DNA of 64,000 nt from contig NZ_LR027858.1 in assembly GCF_900607235.1 (NCBI RefSeq), positions 62,001-126,000 on the forward strand. The letters are read 5' to 3'. The position numbers were made by a program, and so were the translations under genes. How positions within the stretch are numbered: the first letter of the stretch is position 1; each line of letters opens with the position of its first letter. The notes beneath the pieces were generated by a model. It saw only the letters and a list, made by a program, of their open reading frames with translations, was not told where the DNA came from and made no database searches. This DNA comes from Olivibacter jilunii. GTDB lineage: Bacteria; Bacteroidota; Bacteroidia; Sphingobacteriales; Sphingobacteriaceae. Below, piece after piece: positions 46,479 to 56,438 of the stretch.

Positions 46479-47555
46479 TTAACCCATCTCTTTAGCGAAC
46501 CCCACAATCAATACCGACAGGATGATAACAAGTATTCCTGCCAAAATTGTTGCGTAGGTTTTCTTACTTACACCTTTCCACTCTTTTAATACTACGCCCC
46601 AAACATTTGCCAATAAGATAATAAAGGCCATATGCAAAATCCATGAGCTGGCGCCGTTACCCAGTTTACTTTCTCCCATCCCATAGAAGAAAAATTGAAG
46701 ATACCAGGTGGTACCGGCCAATGCACATAGTACATAATTTCTTAACAGCGGTGTTTTTGCGTCTACATAATTCCCGAAACTTTTGTTGCGCACATTCAAG
46801 ATAAGACACCAGATAAAGTTGGTGGTAAGCCCTCCCCAAAGCACGACAACATAGGTAACGTTATTTTGAAACAGGAATTCCCCTTCGCCTGGATGGGCTG
46901 CCTTCCATAGATCGTTGGCTACGATCGCCATGGGTTTTCCAGCTTCTAAACCGAAATTAAAGCAAGCGCTTAATACTCCTGAGATAATTGCAACAATCAA
47001 ACCCAAGCTTAAATTGAATTCCTTATTTCCACTGGCATCACTATGCCCTCCTAGATCCCGTTCCTTTCTTACTCCTGCTAAACCGCATAGGTAAATACCG
47101 ATAATACAAATCAGCAGGCCGCCCAATGTATATAAACCCCAAGCGTTTGCAAAGAACATACTGATCGTGTCTTTCCCTTCTTGAGGAACGAATTCATAGT
47201 AAATGGATGGCAACATGGATCCAATAACCATACTGAGCCCTAACATAATGCTACTACCCAAAGAAACGCCCAGGTACCGTACGCCTAAACCATAGGTTAG
47301 CCCCCCAATTCCCCACAGAAGACCAAAAAGATACGTGTAACCTAAAGTTGCTGTACTTGTCTGACTAATAATATGACCAAAATTTGGAATAGTAAGCCAG
47401 GCGGCCAAAGGTGGTACTATTAGCCAGGAAAACAAGCCTCCGACAATCCAAAAACTTTCCCAAGCCCAGCCATGTACCTTTTTATAAGGTATATAAAAAC
47501 TGCTTGAAGCAAAACCACCGATAAAATGAAAAAATACACCTAATAATGCCTGCAT
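46479..47555 (-). CDS. rhaT: L-rhamnose/H+ symporter
   Basis: A 358-residue inner-membrane transporter with about ten hydrophobic segments, of the RhaT family in the drug/metabolite superfamily. Characteristic stretches are GALLGVFFHFIGGFASSSFYIPYKKV-like at the N-terminus, GLTYGLGVRYLGVSLGSS, ISGVLSACFNFGLEAGKPM and GTTWYLQFFFYGMGESKLG. It is the first gene of the rhamnose operon. The 297 bp upstream includes a CAGGG (47609-47613) / CCCTG (47624-47628) stem near the start of transcription. No AraC-type RhaR gene is next to it. Confidence 0.9.
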   Translation of the reverse strand: MQALLGVFFHFIGGFASSSFYIPYKKVHGWAWESFWIVGGLFSWLIVPPLAAWLTIPNFGHIISQTSTATLGYTYLFGLLWGIGGLTYGLGVRYLGVSLGSSIMLGLSMVIGSMLPSIYYEFVPQEGKDTISMFFANAWGLYTLGGLLICIIGIYLCGLAGVRKERDLGGHSDASGNKEFNLSLGLIVAIISGVLSACFNFGLEAGKPMAIVANDLWKAAHPGEGEFLFQNNVTYVVVLWGGLTTNFIWCLILNVRNKSFGNYVDAKTPLLRNYVLCALAGTTWYLQFFFYGMGESKLGNGASSWILHMAFIILLANVWGVVLKEWKGVSKKTYATILAGILVIILSVLIVGFAKEMG

Positions 47556-47852
47556 ATATACTAAGGTTCTTGTTGGTTATCATGTGGTGCAAGATAAAGC
47601 ATCTATAGCAGGGAACTGTCATGCCCTGTTATGCCAAAAACACATTAAAATTCCATTAATTGTCGATTATATGACGGAAATGGCAAATTTTTATAGTAGG
47701 TTTGTAGTAGAAATTATGAGATTGCATTACCATACAAATTTTTAATGGCTCCATTAGAAAAAAGAACGATGGTGAATAATTCATTTATATTGTGACGCCC
47801 TTTTGAACAATACGGTTGCTACAAGCGGGGCTTCATTACTAAAAAGAACAAA

Positions 47853-48305
47853 ATGAAAATCAGACAAGCCAATTTGCAAGATTTGGAACCACTTGCCGCT
47901 GTTTTTGCCGAATACCGAACAACTGCGGGCCAAGACTACAATCTAGCGGGTGGGAAGGAGTTTTTAAGAGATCGTTTAACGAAGAAAGATTGCATTATTT
48001 TCATCGCCATTATAGACGACAGCATTACGGGATTTACACTGCTGTTTCCATTCTTTACACCAGCAGGAATTAAGGAGATATGGTTGTTAAACGATATTTA
48101 TATTGCTGATGAATATAGGCATCAGGGCGTTGCTCAGTCGCTGCTCAGCGAAGCTGTTTTCTTTAGCAAGAAAACCAATAAAAGCAAAGTATACCTAGCA
48201 ACTAAGGTCGATAATGTAAACTCTCAGACCTTATTTGAAAAATTCGGATTTAGAAAGACGGATTATATCAACTACGAATTTATTACCGAGAATAGTCATT
48301 CTTAA
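47853..48305 (+). CDS. GNAT-family N-acetyltransferase
   Basis: A 150-residue cytoplasmic enzyme with a single GNAT fold (about 1-145). The acetyl-CoA pyrophosphate-binding loop is DEYRHQGVAQSLLSEAV, preceded by the beta4 strand IWLLNDIYIADE. The acceptor substrate cannot be inferred. It is monocistronic, divergent from rhaT and convergent with the M16 gene. Confidence 0.85.
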   Translation: MKIRQANLQDLEPLAAVFAEYRTTAGQDYNLAGGKEFLRDRLTKKDCIIFIAIIDDSITGFTLLFPFFTPAGIKEIWLLNDIYIADEYRHQGVAQSLLSEAVFFSKKTNKSKVYLATKVDNVNSQTLFEKFGFRKTDYINYEFITENSHS

Positions 48306-48330
48306 CTAGCAGGAAAGGTTATCGACAATA

Positions 48331-48366
48331 ACAAGGAGGCTATACTATAATGTATTACCTCCTTGT
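48331..48366. terminator. Bidirectional hairpin between GNAT and M16 genes
   Basis: ACAAGGAGG (48331-48339) and CCTCCTTGT (48358-48366) make a 9 bp perfect stem in the 67 bp convergent gap. The T-tracts are modest on both sides, so efficiency is uncertain. Confidence 0.6.
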
Positions 48367-48372
48367 ATATTA

Positions 48373-50421
48373 CTATTGAAAATCAGCCGGTGTAAGTGCC
48401 GGGTTTATAACTTGTTCAATTGCTACCATTTTTAGTGGTACCGGTATGTTGGGGCTTTTAATCGTACTAACGGCCGGCAATTTAATACCGCTGTAGTCTT
48501 TGTATTCATTTATTTCCGCCTCCCCTTCGCTGGCACTCTCTGACTTTAACTTCAAACCACTAACAACGCTATAATAGTTTACAGACTTTGATCCATCGGC
48601 CGTTGTAACTAACACTTTATAGGTCTCTTCGTCATTTACCTTTACCATACCATCCAAAGCAAGCTTCGTTCCATTTTTCATATAATTTAGTTCCGGAAAA
48701 ATCTCCAACGCGTTCTTTAAGGATTTGAACATATCATCAGGCACAGCCTGTTGTTGCCCCTGATTAATCATCGTAGCCTTATCTTGCCGAATAATAAACT
48801 TCGACATGACCTGAGGACCCATTTTCATTGACTGTATCGCAATGGGTTTCGTTTGGTCAACCAATAACTCCGCCGTTATTTTCATACCTTGTATCTCTGC
48901 TTCTTGCACGCTTTTCAATGTTTTAACTTTCATAAGTCTATCTTTCCCTCCAATCGCTTCAAGATACTTATCAATCACTTTCTCTGCCGTTAAGCTAGCG
49001 TCTTGAATAGCGGCTTTCACCTCCGGTTCACCCGCATTTGTATAATATTTTACTTCACCAAATTGCTTTATTCGATCTTTAAAAGCATCCGTATTTCCAA
49101 CAATGACAATATATGCGTGTTCAGGCTTTATGTATTTAGGGGCTAAGGTATTGAGCTGTTCAACGGTAACGGCATTTAGGTTTTTAAGATAATTCTTATA
49201 ATAATCTTTAGGAAGATTTTGCAGCTCCGTATTGATGGCAAAGCGGGCAATGGTAGCGGGCTGTTCCAACGAACGGCCAAAACTACCACTTAATATAGCT
49301 TTGGAATCGGTTAATTCTTGTTCAGTAATGGTCTTTTTATCGATCCGTTTCAGTTCTTCCAAAAACTGGTATACAGCGCTGTCTGTCACTTCCGTCCGAA
49401 CACTCGCCCCGGCGCTGAAATTTCCGACGATTTTGTCAGGCGATAAAGAAGAGTAGGCACCATACGTATAGCCTTTACGTTCTCTAAGGTTTAGAAACAA
49501 ACGCCCCGCAGAACCTCCGCCTAAGATATTGTTCAACAATTGAGCAGGAATTGCATCAGCGTCGTTAGGTTTGAGCGCAAGCGGATAAGTTACGTCAACA
49601 ACGGATTGTACACTCGAAGGGCGGTTGACTAAAATCACTTCATTTTTTTGCGGCGCAGCAGGTACGGGCCATTCCCGCTTCTTGACCTCTCCTTTTTGCC
49701 AGGCGCCAAAATATTGCTTAGTTAAACGCTCTGCTTCTTTTATTGTAATATCACCAACAATTGCCAAGTATCCAATATTCGGCTTAAAGTATGCATTGTA
49801 GTACTCTCTGATATCAGATAGCTGCACATTGGAAACTGTCTTTTCGGTTGCAAACTCTCCGTAGGGGTGGTCTTTACCATATAATACAACGTTGGAGACC
49901 TTTTCCGAAATTTCATCCGGGCTATCTTTTGAGCTGGCAATGCCGGAAATTGCCTGTTTCTTCAGCTTATCAAGTTCCGGCTGCGGAAATGACGGGTTCA
50001 ATAGAATGTCTGCAAATAACGTTAACAGTTTATCTTGGTACTTGGTTAATGAGCTTGCATTAGCGGAGGTAGATCCGAAAGAAATTTTTCCGCCAATCAT
50101 ATCGATCTCCTCGTCGATCTGGTCTTTCGTCCGATTTTTTGTACCTCCCATCAGCATATCTCCTACCAAGCTGGTTAAACCAGCCTTCTCGCCTTCAAGC
50201 AAAGGTGAACGATCCAACACTAGCGAATAGGTAACACGGGGCAGTTTATGGTTTTCAACAACAAATACTTTTAATCCGTTAGGCAGTGTAAAAGTTTCAG
50301 CATCGCCAATATTAATTTGAGGAGCGGGACCAGGCTCAGGATATTTCGTACGATCAACTTGCGCTTGAGAAAGGCCGGTTGATAGAAAACATAGCAGTGT
50401 ATATATATAAATTCTTTTCAT
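48373..50421 (-). CDS. M16-family protein lacking the zinc motif, with C-terminal lipoprotein-carrier-like domain
   Basis: A 682-residue exported protein with a signal peptide (about 1-20, ending LSQAQ) from the Met of MKRIYIY. Two M16 half-domains follow (about 40-240 and 260-460). The second carries the RLFLNLRERKGYTYGAYS segment that completes the active site of partner subunits. The first half has no HxxEH; the corresponding position reads GEKAGLTSLVGDML, so it is catalytically inactive on its own. The last 210 residues (about 475-682, VIDKYLEAIGGKDRLMKVKTLKS...) form a separate beta-rich domain like those of LolA-type or outer-membrane lipoprotein-sorting proteins. It follows the active M16 gene (211 bp gap) and probably forms a heteromeric periplasmic protease with it. 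Confidence 0.85.
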   Translation of the reverse strand: MKRIYIYTLLCFLSTGLSQAQVDRTKYPEPGPAPQINIGDAETFTLPNGLKVFVVENHKLPRVTYSLVLDRSPLLEGEKAGLTSLVGDMLMGGTKNRTKDQIDEEIDMIGGKISFGSTSANASSLTKYQDKLLTLFADILLNPSFPQPELDKLKKQAISGIASSKDSPDEISEKVSNVVLYGKDHPYGEFATEKTVSNVQLSDIREYYNAYFKPNIGYLAIVGDITIKEAERLTKQYFGAWQKGEVKKREWPVPAAPQKNEVILVNRPSSVQSVVDVTYPLALKPNDADAIPAQLLNNILGGGSAGRLFLNLRERKGYTYGAYSSLSPDKIVGNFSAGASVRTEVTDSAVYQFLEELKRIDKKTITEQELTDSKAILSGSFGRSLEQPATIARFAINTELQNLPKDYYKNYLKNLNAVTVEQLNTLAPKYIKPEHAYIVIVGNTDAFKDRIKQFGEVKYYTNAGEPEVKAAIQDASLTAEKVIDKYLEAIGGKDRLMKVKTLKSVQEAEIQGMKITAELLVDQTKPIAIQSMKMGPQVMSKFIIRQDKATMINQGQQQAVPDDMFKSLKNALEIFPELNYMKNGTKLALDGMVKVNDEETYKVLVTTADGSKSVNYYSVVSGLKLKSESASEGEAEINEYKDYSGIKLPAVSTIKSPNIPVPLKMVAIEQVINPALTPADFQ

Positions 50422-50631
50422 CTGTAAATAATTATTCGTCAATTCTATTTTACTATTTCGCACTCATGAACCGCGAACCGGTTTTTATTCCATCGGTCAG
50501 ATGGAGCTTACCATGCTTTAAATTTGATATTCCTGTGAGATGAAAATGAAATTTTAAACATGGACGATTCATAACTATTTTTTTGGAAGCTCGTGGCTAT
50601 CGAGTCTTAATTTTTATTAGAAACAACCCAT

Positions 50632-51969
50632 CTATTTGCTTTCTCCTTTTTTAGGTAGGTAATGTAACACGACTCTACCGTCTTTGTTCAGGTATTCTCT
50701 GGCTACGCGTTGTATATCCTCCTTGGTGACTTTATTATAATTGGCCAGCTCTTTATTGATTTCTTCTGCATCACCATAATACACCTTCGCTTCGGCCAGG
50801 CTTTCGGCGATACCGGCAACGGAAGCGTGACGGCTTACCACAGCGTTTTCTGTTTGCGCCCTTAATTTCGCAAAATCTTTATCGGTTATTCCGGTAGTTC
50901 TGAGTTTTTCAATCTGTGCATCAATCGCAACTTCTAATGAATCAGCGCTGACACCCATATTAGCAATCCCTAAAAATAGGAATAGGCCGCCATCTTCCAA
51001 ATCTAAAGGCATAGCCATTATTTGTACCGCTTTCTGCTGCTTATCCACTACTTCTTTTGTAAGCAGCGAACTTTTTCCACCCGCTAAATAGGTAGACAAC
51101 ATGTTGAGTGCGTAACTATCAGGGCTATCCTTACGCGGAAGGTTGTATGCTTCCACCACTGCCGGCAATTGGATATTATCGTAGACGACATCACGGATTT
51201 CCTGATTTCGCTTGGGCTCTACGATTGATGGCCGCACAATTTCTTTTTCTCCCTTGGGTATTTCTGCAAAATATTTACGAACCCACTTTTCCGTTTGTTC
51301 GTAATCGATATCTCCGGCGATGGACAAAACGGCGTTGTTAGGTACATAGTAGGTTTTATAAAAGTCCATAAACTCCTGCAAGGAAGCAGCGTTCAAGTGA
51401 TCCATGGAGCCGATGGGTGCCCATTGATACGGATGTTTGTGATAGGCTCGTTTTAAGACTTCAATCAGTATGGAACCATAAGGCTGATTATCCATTCGTT
51501 GGCGTTTTTCTTCTTTAACAACTTCTCTCTGCGTTTCCACTCCAACTGAGTCGATCTTTGCGTGTAACATTCGTTCACTTTCCATATACAAGGCAGTTTC
51601 CAAATAATTAGACGGAACGACTTCATGGTAATAGGTTTGGTCATTTGAGGTATAGGCATTTAGCGTCCCTCCTATGCCCTGTATCTTTTTCATAAATTCG
51701 CCTCTGCCAATATTTTCGCTTCCTTCAAATAGCAAATGCTCAAAGAAATGTGCAAATCCCGTACGATCGGGTTTTTCATTTTTTGAACCCACGTGATAAA
51801 GCACAGAAACGGCTGCAATAGGGGTGGTTTTATCCTGGTGCATAATAACATCTAATCCGTTGTCGAGCTTAAATTCTTTGAATTGGATTTTTTCTTGGGC
51901 ATTCAGTAAACTGCTCGAGCCAAGTAGACCAATCAGCATACTGCCTATTACTAGCTTTTCTTTATTCAT
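50632..51969 (-). CDS. M16-family zinc peptidase (active subunit)
   Basis: A 445-residue exported peptidase with a signal peptide (1-24, ending LLNAQ). The inverted zinc motif H74FFEH78 is present, and Glu153/Glu154 sit at the expected spacing for the third ligand. The C-terminal half-domain (about 215-430) is retained but lacks a clear R/Y pair, which the neighbouring inactive subunit supplies. M16 peptidases degrade peptides in a closed chamber. It is transcribed first of the pair. Confidence 0.88.
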   Translation of the reverse strand: MNKEKLVIGSMLIGLLGSSSLLNAQEKIQFKEFKLDNGLDVIMHQDKTTPIAAVSVLYHVGSKNEKPDRTGFAHFFEHLLFEGSENIGRGEFMKKIQGIGGTLNAYTSNDQTYYHEVVPSNYLETALYMESERMLHAKIDSVGVETQREVVKEEKRQRMDNQPYGSILIEVLKRAYHKHPYQWAPIGSMDHLNAASLQEFMDFYKTYYVPNNAVLSIAGDIDYEQTEKWVRKYFAEIPKGEKEIVRPSIVEPKRNQEIRDVVYDNIQLPAVVEAYNLPRKDSPDSYALNMLSTYLAGGKSSLLTKEVVDKQQKAVQIMAMPLDLEDGGLFLFLGIANMGVSADSLEVAIDAQIEKLRTTGITDKDFAKLRAQTENAVVSRHASVAGIAESLAEAKVYYGDAEEINKELANYNKVTKEDIQRVAREYLNKDGRVVLHYLPKKGESK

Positions 51970-52182
51970 ATGTGTTGATTGTTGTAATGCGTTGGAAGCA
52001 TTTGGTTTGGTATTTTTGCATTTGATCTGTTTAAGCCTATATTGTTACACGAATTAACCTATTTTTACTTTCTCATACAAAAAAAATTGCGCCATAATCA
52101 TTCTATCTCTGACCTACCAGCTTAACAAATGCCTTTATTCACGACCTCACTTCAACAGAAGAGGCAATCAGTTTATTTTGAA

Positions 52183-52214
52183 CAAAAAAGCCGGGCTAAA
52201 TAAATAGCCCAGCT
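52183..52214 (-). terminator. Intrinsic terminator of the barrel gene
   Basis: On the minus strand AGCTGGGCTA / TAGCCCGGCT forms a stem around ATTTAT-type loop bases, followed by a T-rich stretch (TTTTTTG). Plus-strand arms are 52189-52198 and 52205-52214. It lies 26 bp after the stop codon. The rest of the gap up to the M16 start holds no recognised element. Confidence 0.75.
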
Positions 52215-52239
52215 CCTTAAGTCGGTATGATATTATGCT

Positions 52240-54786
<2,547 letters not shown>

Positions 54787-54929
54787 TTACTTATAGTTTT
54801 ATTTACATGCGTTAATCAGCACGACTTACCCGTAACCAATTAAGGGCTACTCACATATCTTAAAACAAACACATGCAAAGCCGTTTTTGAATTAAAAATA
54901 GGCTGTAAAGCCTCATCTTTCTTCAATAT

Positions 54930-54945
54930 TGGCACGATATATGCT
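54930..54945 (+). promoter_or_regulatory. Sigma-54 (-24/-12) promoter
   Basis: TGGCACG (54930-54936), four bases, ATGCT (54941-54945). It has GG at 54931-54932 and GC at 54943-54944 separated by exactly 10 bases, and the -24 element matches consensus fully (TTGGCACG from 54929). The -12 part differs from TTGCW at one base. No ORF follows, only a terminator at 54989-55013. Confidence 0.6.
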
Positions 54946-54955
54946 AAAAAGAGGA

Positions 54956-55013
54956 CAGGTTTAGGTTGATTTGAAACTTAGGTTTCGGCCCCACTCCTCA
55001 AGTGGGGTTTTTT
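54956..55013 (+). ncRNA. Predicted sigma-54-dependent small RNA
   Basis: From the expected start, about 12 nt after the promoter GC, to the end of the T-tract is about 58 nt. The 3' end is an intrinsic terminator: CCCCACT (54989-54995), loop CCTCA, AGTGGGG (55001-55007), TTTTTT. The 5' part is an unstructured G/T-rich stretch containing GGTTTAGG and TTAGGTTTCGG, suitable for base pairing. No reading frame with a start fits. It matches no RNA family I can name. Expression is inferred, not seen. Confidence 0.45.
54989..55013 (+). terminator. Intrinsic terminator of the predicted small RNA
   Basis: A perfect 7 bp GC-rich stem with a 5-nt loop, followed by six T. There is no coding gene on the plus strand for 54 kb-window distance upstream in this gap, which is why a non-coding transcript is proposed. 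Confidence 0.8.
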
Positions 55014-55498
55014 ATTTTAAAAGAATTCCGGTTGTTCTTCGTTCTCTTTATATTTCTCATTTAACTACCTTGATTCTGCATCTCGATTTATTTTACCCCA
55101 CGATATAAGCAACTACACATATTATCATATTCAAACATTGGTAAAATATTACACCCTATCAAAAACAGCTAATAATATCCTGCAGTGAATTAGGTTTCAT
55201 TGCCTCAGAACGCCCTAAACACCGCTGACAAAGTGTCATTTTCGCGCCGTTATAATGCTTATAGTATCAAAAAAAAACAACTCATCAAAATCCGATTTAC
55301 ATCAAAATAACGCTAGATCACGAGTTCAAATAGACATACTAAACGTTTGACAATAAGTATATTAAAAATAAATCAGTCATCTTTTTGCGAATTTCATAAT
55401 AATTAACGAATCGAAAATGAGCTAAAAAGAGATATCAGAATCCTTGTTTCCTTTCACACTAAAGTAGAGCCTGCACAAATAGCTATACATAACTCATT

Positions 55499-55770
55499 AT
55501 GAGCAAATTAAAAAACGAATCAATTTATGATTATGAATTTCGCAATGCTTTCTTGAGCCTGAAAGCTCCGTCTTAAACAAAAAAACCGTAGTGTTTGGCG
55601 AAAGAAACGATCGCGATTCTATTACTAACTATTTTAGCAAGTCATATTGTAGAACTAACCCTAATAAGGAGCGGCAAGAATTGATGCTGATCATCAAATA
55701 TATTATAAAATTCAATCATCAAAAACGACTTTCAAAAAATAAAGCGACAGGTTTTATAGAAGATTCTTAA
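55499..55770 (+). pseudogene. Possible frameshifted small gene
   Basis: ATG at 55499 opens 25 codons (MSKLKNESIYDYEFRNAF...) ending at TAA 55574-55576. In another frame the sequence stays open from about 55545 to TAA 55768-55770 and looks protein-like (TNPNKERQELMLIIKYIIKF). One frameshift around 55550-55570 would give about 90 residues. No family is recognised and codon evidence is weak, so this may be chance. Confidence 0.22.
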
Positions 55771-55830
55771 AAAATACTTTGTAAAAAAAATTAAACCTTT
55801 TTTCCAACATCTATTCCAATAGGATGTAAA

Positions 55831-56385
55831 ATGAACAACATGAAAACAGCAAGATTTATTACTTTATGTGTGGTCCTCTTATCGATTTTTAGCTACTCAG
55901 AGGCATTAGCGCAACATGGGAGAGGGCATGGCCGAGGACATGGGCATGAGCGTTGGGATGATGATGACGACGATGATCGGCATCGGCACCACTACCGATA
56001 CGACAGAGATTATTAAAAAAAACGCCATAAACACTATAAGAAACAGGCAAGATATTACGAAAAGCACCGCCGTTATGATCACTATGGATATCCCAGGTGG
56101 GCCCGTGCGCATCGTTATCGAGCGAGACATCATGTTTATTTCAGGGATTATTGTACGTTCTACGACCCCTATCGTGGAGGCTATGTATATTGGTCAAGCA
56201 ATCGTTGGATTTTCACACCAAATGTTCCGGCCTTCTTAGCGAATGTCGATCTTGGAAGAGCCCGCATACAGCTAATGGCAAATATACCCTTAGAAAGACA
56301 TCCTGAATATTATTATGACGAATATGCGCGCGCTTATCCACGCAGCACAAACATACATATCAACCTTTCCTTACCTCCTTTTTAG
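55831..56385 (+). pseudogene. Secreted His/Tyr-rich protein gene interrupted by an in-frame TAA
   Basis: The frame runs 185 codons from ATG 55831 (or 55840) to TAG 56383-56385 with a single in-frame TAA at codon 62 (56014-56016). Before it are a signal peptide (ending ALAQH) and a His/Gly/Asp-rich segment (HGRGHGRGHGHERWDDDDDDDRHRHH). After it are basic Tyr/His-rich sequence and a conserved-looking domain (CTFYDPYRGGYVYWSSNRWIFTPNVPAFL, IQLMANIPLERHPEYYYDEY). The second part resembles the Tyr-rich domain of the gene at 36569-37084. The frame is identical on both sides, so a point nonsense mutation, not an indel, explains it. Readthrough cannot be excluded. A hairpin TACCTCC/GGAGGTA overlaps the final stop. 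Confidence 0.7.
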
Positions 56386-56403
56386 GAGGTATTTATACCT
56401 GGA

Positions 56404-56438
56404 AAAGTCCTAGTCTTGTATAAGATTTAGGACTTTTT
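56404..56438. terminator. Bidirectional intrinsic terminator
   Basis: AAAGTCCTA (56404-56412) pairs with TAGGACTTT (56428-56436), with an inner TCTT/AAGA pair, followed by T's on the plus strand and TTTTCC on the minus strand. It abuts the SNF2 stop codon (56437-56439) and ends the plus-strand transcript of the interrupted gene. Confidence 0.85.

Noticed and set aside
50538-50560. ATGAAA-like tandem near the M16 gap resembling the 38049 operator
   Set aside because: The spacing is 6 bp rather than 11 and there is no properly placed -7 box, so it does not fit the response-regulator site.
52011-52018. TATTTTTG -7-like box on the plus strand
   Set aside because: No plus-strand gene follows; such A/T-rich octamers are frequent by chance here.
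55916-56239. 107-residue Met/Ile-rich frame overlapping the interrupted secreted-protein gene
   Set aside because: It is an out-of-frame translation. The Tyr/His-rich frame 0 product shows a signal peptide and similarity to 36569-37084, which this frame does not.
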